Shown here piece by piece: positions 10,016-18,221 of a stretch of DNA of 64,000 bases. Each line of letters begins with the position of its first letter. The stretch's first letter is position 1. The position numbers and the translations under genes were made by a program. Source of the stretch: Lentihominibacter hominis (GTDB lineage Bacteria > Bacillota > Clostridia > Peptostreptococcales > Anaerovoracaceae); contig NZ_JACRTA010000003.1 in the NCBI RefSeq assembly GCF_014385065.1, positions 62,001 through 126,000 of the forward strand, in the 5' to 3' direction. The notes under the pieces were generated by a model. It saw only the letters and a list, made by a program, of their open reading frames with translations. It ran no database searches and was not told where the DNA came from.

Positions 10016-11281
10016 ATGAGTGATTCTGCTGTAGCGTGCATTATTTTTATTGCGGTTATGATTATTATAATCTCTGAAAGAATACACAGGGCTGTTGTTG
10101 CTATTTTCGGTGCTGTACTGCTTCTGGCATTGGGAGTAATGGATGTTGAAGCGGCTGCCGTATATGTAGATTTTAACACCATAGGGGTTTTGGTGGGAAT
10201 GATGTTGTTCATGGCAATAGTAAAATACTCAGGTCTTTTTGAGTCTCTTGCGGTGATATCGGCTAAGGCTGCAAAGGGAGATCCATGGCGCATTATGATT
10301 ATATATATGATTATTACGGCTTTGTTGTCATCAGTGATAGATAATGTTACAACAGTTCTTTTGATGGGTCCTGTAACCTTAGCTATAACCAGAGCTTTGA
10401 GAGTAAATCCTGTTCCATTTTTGATGACTCAGATAATGGCTTCTAATATAGGCGGTACGGCGACTCTTATAGGTGATCCTCCTAATATAATGATAGGCGG
10501 AGCTGCGGGCTTATCTTTTATGGATTTTGTGATATTTAACGGACCTGTTGTTTTGATAGTAATGACAGTGATTATTATTTTTTTCAAGTTTCTTTACAGG
10601 TCAGAGATGAAGAACGATAGCTTGGGTACGAAAAAGATCATGAAAATGGATGCAAGCCGTATGGTATCTGATAAAAGTCTTCTTGTGAAAAGTATAATAG
10701 TCATGTTGGCTACGGTGACAGGTTTTGTATGCAGCAGTTCGTTTAATATTGAAACGTCTGTAGTGGCTTTGTCTTCTGCAGTGATAATGCTGATAATTGG
10801 AAAACAGGATCCGGAAAAAATTCTGGCTGCTGTAGAATGGACCACTATAATATTTTTTATAGGTTTGTTTATAATAGTAGGCGGACTGGTGGAGACCGGA
10901 ACAGTAGATCGCATTGCATCTGTAATAGTTAATATTACGCAAGGAAATCCTATGACAACGATGCTGATAATATTGTGGGTATCAGCTGTGCTATCATCGA
11001 CACTTGATAATATTCCGTTTGTAGCGACTATGATTCCCCTTATAGCAGCTATGGGAGAGAGCGGTATGGATATATCTCCTCTCTGGTGGGCGTTGTCATT
11101 GGGTGCATGCTTGGGCGGTAATGGTACTATAATAGGCGCGTCAGCTAATGTTGTGGTGACAGGTATGAGTGAAAAAAACGGATATCCTATAACATACATG
11201 CAGTATTTTAAGATTGGGTTTCCTGTGATGCTGCTGTCGGTGGCGATATGTACCGTATATATGGTGGTTATGTATAGATAG
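10016..11281 (+). CDS. ArsB/NhaD-type ion transporter permease
   Basis: A 421-residue polytopic membrane protein with about ten hydrophobic segments. It carries the two repeated signatures of the ion transporter superfamily: GGTATLIGDPPNIMIGG at about 157-173 and a second GGNGTIIGASANVVV near 370. The duplicated half structure, with SSVIDNVTTVLL and SSTLDNIPFVATM, is typical. Substrate (anion, arsenite or Na+/H+ exchange) cannot be fixed from sequence, and no arsenic gene is adjacent. GGAGGAGG lies about 11 nt before the ATG. It stands alone after the mgtE terminator. Confidence 0.88.
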   Translation: MSDSAVACIIFIAVMIIIISERIHRAVVAIFGAVLLLALGVMDVEAAAVYVDFNTIGVLVGMMLFMAIVKYSGLFESLAVISAKAAKGDPWRIMIIYMIITALLSSVIDNVTTVLLMGPVTLAITRALRVNPVPFLMTQIMASNIGGTATLIGDPPNIMIGGAAGLSFMDFVIFNGPVVLIVMTVIIIFFKFLYRSEMKNDSLGTKKIMKMDASRMVSDKSLLVKSIIVMLATVTGFVCSSSFNIETSVVALSSAVIMLIIGKQDPEKILAAVEWTTIIFFIGLFIIVGGLVETGTVDRIASVIVNITQGNPMTTMLIILWVSAVLSSTLDNIPFVATMIPLIAAMGESGMDISPLWWALSLGACLGGNGTIIGASANVVVTGMSEKNGYPITYMQYFKIGFPVMLLSVAICTVYMVVMYR

Positions 11282-11440
11282 ATTGAACGTAATGATATGA
11301 AGTCATTTCTATATATTTTGATGGATTAATAGGATTGAATCGTTCATTTTTTAATTTTAGCATTTGGTTTATACACTTTTCTCAGATGTACTATTTAGAT
11401 GACAACTTCTTTTGTAAAAGAAAAAACAAATAAAATCGTG

Positions 11441-11469
11441 TTGAATAGAAAAAGTAAAAATGATAGAAT
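11441..11469 (+). promoter_or_regulatory. Promoter of nnrD
   Basis: TTGAAT (11441-11446), a 17-nt spacer and TAGAAT (11464-11469), 55 nt before the nnrD start. The rest of the 11282-11523 interval holds only a weak TGAACG...CGTTCA-TTTTTT repeat (11284-11352) with a loop too long for a convincing terminator. Confidence 0.65.
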
Positions 11470-11523
11470 CTTAGTAGTCCTTAAAAATTTGACGGTATAA
11501 AAACAGAAGTTGCGGAGAATTTT

Positions 11524-12390
11524 ATGGAAAATACGGGTTTAATTACTTTTGAATATGTAAATACTGTAATTAAGGAAAGACCGAAAGAAATACATAAGGG
11601 GCAATGCGGGCGAGTGCTTATTATAGCCGGTTCTGTAGGTATGGCGGGCGCAGCTGTACTTGCGGCCAGGGGAGCTTTAAAGTCCGGTGCCGGACTGGTA
11701 AGAATTGCCGCACCGGAAGAATTGTTTGATATTTTGCAGACTGCGGTGCCTCAGGCAACATGTATGAGTATTTCTGAGGTGATTTCTCTACGGTCTGCTG
11801 AGATTTATAAAGCGATAGCTATAGGACCGGGAATGGGAGTTGATGAGAAGAATTATTTTCTGATAAAAGAGATACTTAGAGAATATGACGGACCTGTTGT
11901 TTTGGATGCTGACGGACTTAACTCTTTGGCCAGGTTCGATGAAAATCTTGAAAATATAAGACAAAGAAAAAGTCCGACTATATTAACGCCTCATCCGGGA
12001 GAAGCGGACAGGCTTCTTGCGGCTCTGGGAGAAAACAGTGTCAAGCTTTTAGGGCGCATAAAATCCGCAGAGCTTTTAGCTGAGAAAACCGGAGCGGTAG
12101 TATTGCTGAAAGGTGCAGGCACATTGGTTACCTTTAAAGGTAATGGCACATATATTAATACTACAGGTAATCCAGGGATGGCAACCGGAGGAAGCGGAGA
12201 TGTTCTTACGGGAGTTATAGCAGCGATAGCTGCATCCGGAGTGGAGGCCTTTAGTGCTGTTAAAGCAGGAGCTTTCATACATGGCATGGCAGGCGATATT
12301 GCCGAAGAACGCCATGGCCAATGGGGAATGACTTCAGTGGATATAGAGGAAGCGCTGCCCGCAGCATTTAAAAAAATAGTAGGAAAATGA
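11524..12390 (+). CDS. nnrD: ADP/ATP-dependent NAD(P)H-hydrate dehydratase
   Basis: Repairs damaged NAD(P)HX back to NAD(P)H using ADP or ATP. The 288 residues match the YjeF C-terminal (ribokinase-like) family from end to end: GRVLIIAGSVGMAGAAVLAARGALKSGAG, AIGPGMG, VVLDADGLN, LTPHPGEADRL and the catalytic GMATGGSGDVLTG. The epimerase half (NnrE), often fused, is absent here, so this is the single-domain form. GCGGAG precedes the ATG. Confidence 0.95.
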   Translation: MENTGLITFEYVNTVIKERPKEIHKGQCGRVLIIAGSVGMAGAAVLAARGALKSGAGLVRIAAPEELFDILQTAVPQATCMSISEVISLRSAEIYKAIAIGPGMGVDEKNYFLIKEILREYDGPVVLDADGLNSLARFDENLENIRQRKSPTILTPHPGEADRLLAALGENSVKLLGRIKSAELLAEKTGAVVLLKGAGTLVTFKGNGTYINTTGNPGMATGGSGDVLTGVIAAIAASGVEAFSAVKAGAFIHGMAGDIAEERHGQWGMTSVDIEEALPAAFKKIVGK

Positions 12391-12436
12391 TCGCTTCATT
12401 GTAGGGCATTATCCCAGAAAACAATGAAGGCAGATC
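12389..12436 (+). other. Long hairpin between nnrD and mazF
   Basis: GATC plus CTTCATTGT (12394-12402) pair with ACAATGAAG (12421-12429) plus GATC (12433-12436), and an inner GGG/CCC continues the stem. There is no U-tract, so it is unlikely to be a simple terminator. A second smaller hairpin (ACCAC 12452-12456 with GTGGT 12470-12474) follows. Confidence 0.6.
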
Positions 12437-12538
12437 AAAAAATTTAAAAATACCACGTATTTAAAAACTGTGGTTTCTGTATTTGAACCGCATGACGTAT
12501 CAAGGGTGCGGGCGGTTCATAAAGGGAGTGTGAGGGAC

Positions 12539-12898
12539 TTGAGCATTAAAAAGGGTGACCTTTATTTTGCGGATTTAAGTCCGGTAATGGGCTCCGAACA
12601 GGGCGGGGTGAGACCCGTGCTGGTGGTACAAAATGATGTAGGAAATAAATTCAGTCCGACGATAATAGTCGCGGCAATCACTTCAAGGAAAAATAAAGCC
12701 GATCTTCCGACACATGTAGCAATAGAGGCTGGCGGAAACGGCTTATCAAAGAATTCAATAGTATTGATGGAACAGTTAAGGACAATCGACAAAAAAAGAC
12801 TTAAAGAAAGAATCGGAACAATCGACAAAACCCGTTTACCGGAAGTTAATGAAGCGCTCAGCGTGAGTCTGGGCATTGAAAACAATTCATTTTTCTGA
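12539..12898 (+). CDS. mazF: MazF/PemK/NdoA-type endoribonuclease
   Basis: Sequence-specific mRNA interferase family. Residues from [30 protein letters not shown] through [19 protein letters not shown] and GTIDKTRL follow the NdoA/MazF fold along its length; 119 residues is typical. An in-frame start at 12470 would add 23 unrelated residues. The TTG at 12539, with AGGGAG 10 nt upstream, gives the usual family N-terminus. The Arg and Thr/Ser positions expected for RNA cleavage (GGVRP and ITSR) are present. No MazE-like antitoxin gene precedes it; the upstream 150 nt hold hairpins instead. Confidence 0.92.
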   Translation: MSIKKGDLYFADLSPVMGSEQGGVRPVLVVQNDVGNKFSPTIIVAAITSRKNKADLPTHVAIEAGGNGLSKNSIVLMEQLRTIDKKRLKERIGTIDKTRLPEVNEALSVSLGIENNSFF

Positions 12899-12904
12899 TG
12901 TATG

Positions 12905-12928
12905 AAAGGGCTGCATTGTCAGCCCTTT
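12905..12928 (+). terminator. Hairpin after mazF
   Basis: AAAGGGCTG (12905-12913) pairs perfectly with CAGCCCTTT (12920-12928), 6-nt loop. The tail is only T-T-T then AT-rich, so read-through into the transketolase genes is possible. Confidence 0.65.
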
Positions 12929-12955
12929 ATATATAATAAAAATATGGAGGAAGCT

Positions 12956-13774
12956 ATGGATATAAAAGCTCTGGAAAAAAAAGCAGCAGAGGTTAGAATA
13001 GGAATAGTCAAGGCTATACATAATGCGGGCTCGGGACATCCCGGCGGTTCGCTTTCGGCGGCGGATATAGTAACCGCTCTTTATTTTGCCGAAATGAATG
13101 TGAATGCTGACGAGCCGGAAATGAAAGGAAGGGACAAGTTTATACTTTCAAAGGGACATGCAGGTCCTGCTCAGTACTCGGCATTGGCCTTAAAGGGATA
13201 TTTCCCTATGGAGGATTTTATGACGCTGAGAAAACTCGGCTCAAAATTCCAAGGGCATCCGGATATGAATAAGGTTCCCGGAATAGAGATGTCTACCGGA
13301 TCTTTGGGACAGGGCTTTTCTGCGGCAGGCGGCATGGCGATGGCCAATAAACTTGATAATGATCCGGGAAGAATCTATACGCTTCTTGGAGACGGAGAAA
13401 TACAGGAAGGAATCGTATGGGAAGCAGCGATGTCTGTTGCTCATTATAAGCTTGACAATATGGTGGGGATTCTTGACTATAACGGCCTTCAGATAGATGG
13501 AAAAAATGAGGATGTTATTACTGTAGCTCCGGTTGCTGATAAATTCAGAGCCTTTGGCTGGAATGTCATTGAGATAAACGGACATGATTTTGAGCAGATA
13601 TTGGATGCCTTTGCAAAGGCGAGAGCATGCAAAGGAAAGCCTACTATGATAATTGCTGCAACTGTTAAAGGAAAGGGTGTATCTTTCATGGAAAACAATG
13701 CGGGATGGCATGGCAAAGCACCTAATGATGATGAGACGAAACAGGCAATAGCGGAATTGGGAGGTACGATCTAA
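12956..13774 (+). CDS. Transketolase, N-terminal (TPP-binding) subunit
   Basis: First half of a split transketolase of the non-oxidative pentose phosphate pathway. 272 residues carry the thiamine pyrophosphate domain: AGSGHPGGSLSAADIV, KGHAGPAQYSALA, GSLGQGFSAAGGMAMANK, and the GDGEIQEGIVWEAAM TPP/metal motif. In-frame ATGs at 12902 and 12944 are less likely, because GGAGG lies 7 nt before 12956 and the protein then starts at the family position. The stop shares one base with the start of the C-terminal subunit. Two-gene transketolases are common in Clostridia and Archaea, so this is not a frameshift. Confidence 0.95.
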   Translation: MDIKALEKKAAEVRIGIVKAIHNAGSGHPGGSLSAADIVTALYFAEMNVNADEPEMKGRDKFILSKGHAGPAQYSALALKGYFPMEDFMTLRKLGSKFQGHPDMNKVPGIEMSTGSLGQGFSAAGGMAMANKLDNDPGRIYTLLGDGEIQEGIVWEAAMSVAHYKLDNMVGILDYNGLQIDGKNEDVITVAPVADKFRAFGWNVIEINGHDFEQILDAFAKARACKGKPTMIIAATVKGKGVSFMENNAGWHGKAPNDDETKQAIAELGGTI

Positions 13775-14703
13775 TGGCAGATAAAATGGCAACAAGACAG
13801 GCTTACGGCAAAGCACTGATAAAGCTGGGCGAAAAATATCCGGATTTAGTGGTGATGGATGCAGATCTTTCTAAATCTACTCAGACAGCAGAATTCGGAA
13901 AGAGATATCCTGAAAGATTTTTTAATATGGGTATAGCAGAGCAGAATTTATATGCATCAGCAGCTGGTATCGCTCTTTCGGGGAAAATAGTATGCGCCAG
14001 TACTTTTGCGATGTTTGCGGCAGGGAGAGCTTTTGAGATAATAAGGAATTCCATAGGATATACCAAGGCGAATGTTAAAATCTGTGCTACTCATGCAGGG
14101 ATAACGGTAGGTGAGGACGGAGCAAGTCATCAGACTTTTGAAGATATAGCGCTCATGCGAACGATTCCCGGTATGACGGTAATAAATCCTTCGGATGCAG
14201 TCTCGACAGAAAAACTGCTGCAGCAGGCCATAGACATGACAGGTCCTTGTTATGTAAGACTGGGACGTGCAGCTGTACCTGTATTTTATGATGAAAATGA
14301 TGACATAACTTTAGGAAAGGGAAATGTTGTTAAAGACGGAAAAGACGTGGCAGTGATAGCCACAGGGATAATGGTCAATGAGGCTGTTGAAGCGGCTAAG
14401 GTATTGGAGAAGGAAGGTATAAACGTCAGAGTTATAGATCTTCATACTATAAAGCCTCTTGATGAAGAGATAATAATTAAAGCTGCGGAAGAGACCAAAG
14501 CTATAGTTACAGCTGAAGAACATTCCGTAATAGGCGGTCTTGGCAGTGCTGTGGCTGAAACCATAGTAAAAAAACGGCCTGTCAAGATGGAAATGGTGGG
14601 TCAGCATGATACTTACGGAGAATCGGGAAAACCTGAAGAATTGAAGAAAAAGTACGGGATGACCAGTGATGATATAGTAACTGCTGTAAAAAACGTGCTC
14701 TAA
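13774..14703 (+). CDS. Transketolase, C-terminal subunit
   Basis: 309 residues covering the pyrimidine-binding and C-terminal domains: DLSKSTQT, FFNMGIAEQNL (the catalytic Glu), THAGITVGEDGASHQ, GPCYVRLGR, and a transketolase_C region with VRVIDLHTIKPLD and EEHSVIGGLGSAVAE. Together with the gene at 12956 it makes one active enzyme. The TAATG overlap indicates coupled translation and equal amounts of both subunits. Confidence 0.95.
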   Translation: MADKMATRQAYGKALIKLGEKYPDLVVMDADLSKSTQTAEFGKRYPERFFNMGIAEQNLYASAAGIALSGKIVCASTFAMFAAGRAFEIIRNSIGYTKANVKICATHAGITVGEDGASHQTFEDIALMRTIPGMTVINPSDAVSTEKLLQQAIDMTGPCYVRLGRAAVPVFYDENDDITLGKGNVVKDGKDVAVIATGIMVNEAVEAAKVLEKEGINVRVIDLHTIKPLDEEIIIKAAEETKAIVTAEEHSVIGGLGSAVAETIVKKRPVKMEMVGQHDTYGESGKPEELKKKYGMTSDDIVTAVKNVL

Positions 14704-14795
14704 TATTTTCTTTAAAATAAACATGAAGTCATAAACTCTTCTTTTCGTAATAAATTCTATTATATGAGAATTTTACGCAGAGAGGAGTTTTTATT

Positions 14796-15272
14796 TTGAG
14801 AAAGTTCAATAAAGAAAACAGCAGGAAGCTGTTCAGCGGAAAGAAAAAAATTATAGTAGCTTGTTTATTCCTTGTGACAGCAGCAGGAGTGATTATCGGG
14901 GGAATGGGATTGTTTGGAGGAGATACACCTGTAGATTTTCAGGAAGTGAAAGAAAGTAAAATGCCAAGCGATATAACTTCCGATATAATCCCTGAGTATA
15001 AAACTCTTGAAAGAGCGTTAGCCTGCGCTGTAGATGATGATATATATGTGATAGTTACAAGGGGCGAGAAGCCTACTTCCGGATTTAATGTGTCTATAGA
15101 TAAGATAAAACTGGAAGAAAAAAATGGTAAAGACAATTTGATAGTATATGCTCTTTTTGAAGATCCTCAGAAGCAGACAGCAATATCGCAGATAATAACA
15201 TATCCAATACAGGTAGTGAAAACAGATCTTAAGGCTTTGCCCGACACTATAGAATTGAGAATACAGTATTAA
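14796..15272 (+). CDS. PrcB-domain membrane-anchored or exported protein
   Basis: 158 residues. An N-terminal basic stretch and one hydrophobic segment (about 18-38) predict a signal anchor. The rest resembles the PrcB_C domain: YVIVTRGEKPTSGFNVSIDKI, later IITYPIQVVKT. Family members occur on the cell surface next to proteases or spore-wall genes; the biochemical role is unknown. The TTG start at 14796 has AGAGGAG 8 nt upstream, and no in-frame ATG is better placed. It stands alone between the transketolase genes and ftsE. Confidence 0.7.
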   Translation: MRKFNKENSRKLFSGKKKIIVACLFLVTAAGVIIGGMGLFGGDTPVDFQEVKESKMPSDITSDIIPEYKTLERALACAVDDDIYVIVTRGEKPTSGFNVSIDKIKLEEKNGKDNLIVYALFEDPQKQTAISQIITYPIQVVKTDLKALPDTIELRIQY

Positions 15273-15345
15273 AAATTCTTTTCACATAACCTTCACTAAA
15301 ATACGACAGGGCCGAATAATATAAAGCATATTTCACCATAAAATA

Positions 15346-15374
15346 TTGAAAAACAATGTTGAATATAGTACAAT
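15346..15374 (+). promoter_or_regulatory. Promoter of ftsEX
   Basis: TTGAAA (15346-15351), 17-nt spacer, TACAAT (15369-15374), about 45 nt before the ftsE start. Confidence 0.75.
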
Positions 15375-15418
15375 CAAAATGTATGTTTTGCGATACAGAA
15401 AGGGGCAAAAAACAACAG

Positions 15419-16189
15419 ATGATTGTATTCAACAATGTTACTAAATATTATAAATCAAATGTGGGAATTGAAAAGGTTTCCGTGAGGATAAACAAAGGCG
15501 ATTTTGTGTTTTTGGTAGGCCCCAGCGGAGCAGGAAAGTCCACTTTCATAAAACTTATTCTGAAGGAGATAGATGCAGATTCGGGAAGTATCAAGGTGAG
15601 AGGAAACGAAGTCACGACCCTTTCCAACAGACAGGTTCCGAAGCTGAGAAGAAATATAGGTATAGTTTTTCAGGATTTCAGATTGCTTCCCAAAAAGACT
15701 GTATATGAAAATGTGGCTTTTGCCATGGAAATAATACATCAGCCGAAGAAGCTTATTAAGAAATATGTTCCTCAGGTTCTCAGTATGGTGGGCATAGCTT
15801 CAAAAGCTGATAAATATCCGGACGAGCTTTCGGCAGGAGAGCAGCAGAGAGTAGCTATAGCAAGAGCTATAGTCAATAAACCGAGGATACTTATAGCTGA
15901 TGAGCCGACAGGTAACCTTGATCCGGATACAGCATGGGAGATAATGCAGCTTCTCGATCAGATAAATATGAGAGGCACGACAATTCTGATGGTTACTCAT
16001 GCAAAAGATATTGTAGATAAGATGGGAAAACGTGTAATAGCTATAGAAAAAGGCCGTATAGTAAGAGATGAATTCGGCGCTTACGGTTATGAGGAAGCGC
16101 TGGCGGAAATGGAAATGACAGAAGACACTATTCAGAGCAAACGTACCTTCCGATCCAGATTTAAGAGAGGAGGGAACGACAAGTGGTGA
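15419..16189 (+). CDS. ftsE: Cell-division ABC transporter ATPase FtsE
   Basis: 256 residues. Walker A GPSGAGKST, ABC signature LSAGEQQRVAIARAI, Walker B ILIADEPTGNLD and a C-terminal tail after the H-loop (MVTHAKD) match FtsE. It pairs with FtsX to transmit ATP hydrolysis to cell-wall hydrolases during division. An upstream in-frame ATG (15356) would add 21 residues unlike the family, so MIVFNNVTKYY at 15419 is preferred; GAAAGGGG lies about 13 nt upstream. It overlaps ftsX by 7 nt. Confidence 0.95.
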   Translation: MIVFNNVTKYYKSNVGIEKVSVRINKGDFVFLVGPSGAGKSTFIKLILKEIDADSGSIKVRGNEVTTLSNRQVPKLRRNIGIVFQDFRLLPKKTVYENVAFAMEIIHQPKKLIKKYVPQVLSMVGIASKADKYPDELSAGEQQRVAIARAIVNKPRILIADEPTGNLDPDTAWEIMQLLDQINMRGTTILMVTHAKDIVDKMGKRVIAIEKGRIVRDEFGAYGYEEALAEMEMTEDTIQSKRTFRSRFKRGGNDKW

Positions 16190-17079
16190 TTAAAAGATTT
16201 TTTTATACTTTAAAACAGGCATTTGTACAGGTTTTGAGAAACAGGGCGATGTCCATTGCTTCTATATTCGCCATAACAGCTATGCTGCTGATACTGAGTC
16301 TGTTCTTTATACTGGTGATAAACGTTAATACGGCAGCAGAGACTATACAGCAGGATTATGATTCAATAGAGATATTCCTTGCCGATGATACCACAGAGGA
16401 ACAGGCTGATGTGATAATAGATGATATAAAGGGAGAGAAAGGTGTCGAAGATGCCTTTTATAAAAGTAAAGAAGAAGCGATGTCCGAGTTTAAGACGAGA
16501 TGGGGAGAGAATGGGTATCTGCTCAACAGCCTTCAGGAAAATCCCCTGCCTAATTCGGTAGTTATTATGATAAATGATCTTGAACAGGCTGATTCTTTGG
16601 CAGAGAAAGCTGCTACGTATGATGGAATAGAGGATGTAAAATTCTATAAGGATACTGTGGACAAGCTCCTTGATGCTACAAAGTTTATTCAGATAGCTGC
16701 AGTAATAGTGATGGTGTTCCTTATTATAGTATCCATAGTAGTAGTGTCAAATACCATAAAGCTGACTGTCTTCAATAGAGCTAATGAAATCAATATCATG
16801 AAATATGTGGGGGCGACAAACTGGTTCATACGTGGACCGTTTTTGGCAGAGGGAATAATCATAGGTATTATTTCTGCAGGGATTTCTGTAGGTCTTTCAG
16901 CTCTCATTTATGATAAGATCATAGATGCTATAGGAGGGCAGCTGTTTTCAGTACTGTCGATGCCTATGGTTCCTGTGGGATTTCTCGTTTATAATTTTGC
17001 ATGGATATTCCTTGCATTGGGAATAAGCATAGGAGCATGCGGAAGTATCATATCAATGAGAAAATTTCTGGATGCATAA
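16183..17079 (+). CDS. ftsX: Cell-division membrane protein FtsX
   Basis: 298 residues with the FtsX topology. One N-terminal transmembrane helix (about 20-45) is followed by an extracellular domain (about 50-165) and three C-terminal helices with the conserved EINIMKYVGATNWFIRGPFLAEG segment. The extracellular loop is where Firmicutes FtsX contacts peptidoglycan hydrolases. The GTG start at 16183 has AGAGGAGG 9 nt upstream and lies inside the ftsE stop region. Two M23 hydrolases follow directly, which fits this partnership. Confidence 0.95.
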   Translation: MVIKRFFYTLKQAFVQVLRNRAMSIASIFAITAMLLILSLFFILVINVNTAAETIQQDYDSIEIFLADDTTEEQADVIIDDIKGEKGVEDAFYKSKEEAMSEFKTRWGENGYLLNSLQENPLPNSVVIMINDLEQADSLAEKAATYDGIEDVKFYKDTVDKLLDATKFIQIAAVIVMVFLIIVSIVVVSNTIKLTVFNRANEINIMKYVGATNWFIRGPFLAEGIIIGIISAGISVGLSALIYDKIIDAIGGQLFSVLSMPMVPVGFLVYNFAWIFLALGISIGACGSIISMRKFLDA

Positions 17080-17102
17080 ATCTGAGTCGGAGGTAGTTTG
17101 TT

Positions 17103-18140
17103 TTGAAAAGCAGAAAAATAATTGCTGCAGTATTGCTGGCGGTCATATTGGTGTTGGTCGTAGGAACTACAACGGCGAGTGCCGCATCGCTGAGTGAGCT
17201 GAGAAAACAGATAAGTGAAAAGCAGAGTGAACTGGATGAGGGAAAGAAACAGGAAGAAAGTCTGAGCCAGAAGCTGAATGAACTTGAAGAAGCAATTGCG
17301 CAAAACGAGGATAAGTTGATTGTCCTTGAGGAAGACCTAAGAGCGGCAGAAGAGAAAGTAGAAACCCAGACCACTAATCTTAACAGCCGTCTGAGGAATA
17401 TGTATAAGAATGGATCTGTGGGATTTCTCGATGTACTTTTAAATTCCGGAAGTTTTTCAGAATTTCTCACTAATCTGGATATGGTGGAGCTGATTTATTC
17501 AAGCGATAAAGATGTGCTGGATGATCTTCAGGCTGCTTATGACGAAGTGGAAGAAAAGAAAACAGAAGTAGAGACTCTTCAGGCAGAACTTAACGAATCA
17601 AAAGAGGTTGTAGAAGCGGAAAAAGCGGAGATAGCTGCTTCCAATGAAGAGACCGAGAAAATGCTGGACGAGCTTCAGGCTGATGCCGACAGAATGACTC
17701 AGACTATCATAAATAACGGAAGCTCAAGCAGTAATTCATCGTATCTGGGAGGTCAAATGGCTTGGCCGGTACCTTCGTCAAGCTATATATCCTCACCTTT
17801 CGGATACAGAATACATCCTATATACGGATACAGCAAACTTCATACAGGTATGGATATAGGCGCATCGTCAGGGAGTGCCATAGTAGCTGCAAATGCAGGA
17901 ACGGTTATTTCGTCGGGATGGAACGGAGGATATGGTAAGTGCATCGTTGTAGATCACGGGGGAGGAGTGACTACTTTGTACGCTCATTGTTCAGCGCTTT
18001 ATGTAAGCGTAGGACAGTCAGTAACGAGAGGTCAGCAGATCGCGGCAGTAGGCAGTACAGGTAATTCTACGGGACCTCACTGTCATTTCGAGGTAAGGAT
18101 TAACGGTTCTTATGTGAACCCATATCCGTACGTTACATAA
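17103..18140 (+). CDS. Coiled-coil M23 peptidoglycan endopeptidase (EnvC-like), copy 1
   Basis: 345 residues. A signal peptide (AAVLLAVILVLVVGTTTASAA) is followed by a long coiled coil (about 28-200), a Ser/Asn linker and a C-terminal peptidase M23 (LytM) domain. The zinc ligands appear intact: HTGMDIG, and HCHFE as GPHCHFEVRING. The order resembles EnvC-type or CwlO/PcsB-type hydrolases that FtsEX activates. TTG start with GGAGG 9 nt upstream, 23 nt after ftsX, so probably the same operon. A close paralogue follows at 18222. Confidence 0.92.
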   Translation: MKSRKIIAAVLLAVILVLVVGTTTASAASLSELRKQISEKQSELDEGKKQEESLSQKLNELEEAIAQNEDKLIVLEEDLRAAEEKVETQTTNLNSRLRNMYKNGSVGFLDVLLNSGSFSEFLTNLDMVELIYSSDKDVLDDLQAAYDEVEEKKTEVETLQAELNESKEVVEAEKAEIAASNEETEKMLDELQADADRMTQTIINNGSSSSNSSYLGGQMAWPVPSSSYISSPFGYRIHPIYGYSKLHTGMDIGASSGSAIVAANAGTVISSGWNGGYGKCIVVDHGGGVTTLYAHCSALYVSVGQSVTRGQQIAAVGSTGNSTGPHCHFEVRINGSYVNPYPYVT

Positions 18141-18221
18141 ATAAAAGACAGACACCGAATTATGAAGAAATGTTCATCGAAAATTATATAGAAAAGCAGA
18201 CATGTATTTGGAGGAAAAACA

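Noticed and set aside
10594..11199. 201-residue minus-strand open frame inside the ArsB/NhaD permease gene
   Set aside because: No ribosome-binding site, low-complexity Ile/Thr/Ser-rich translation, and the plus strand encodes a clear permease over the same bases.
12902..14703. Transketolase as a frameshifted pseudogene
   Set aside because: Both halves are full domains with a coupled TAATG junction and their own starts; split transketolase is a normal clostridial form.
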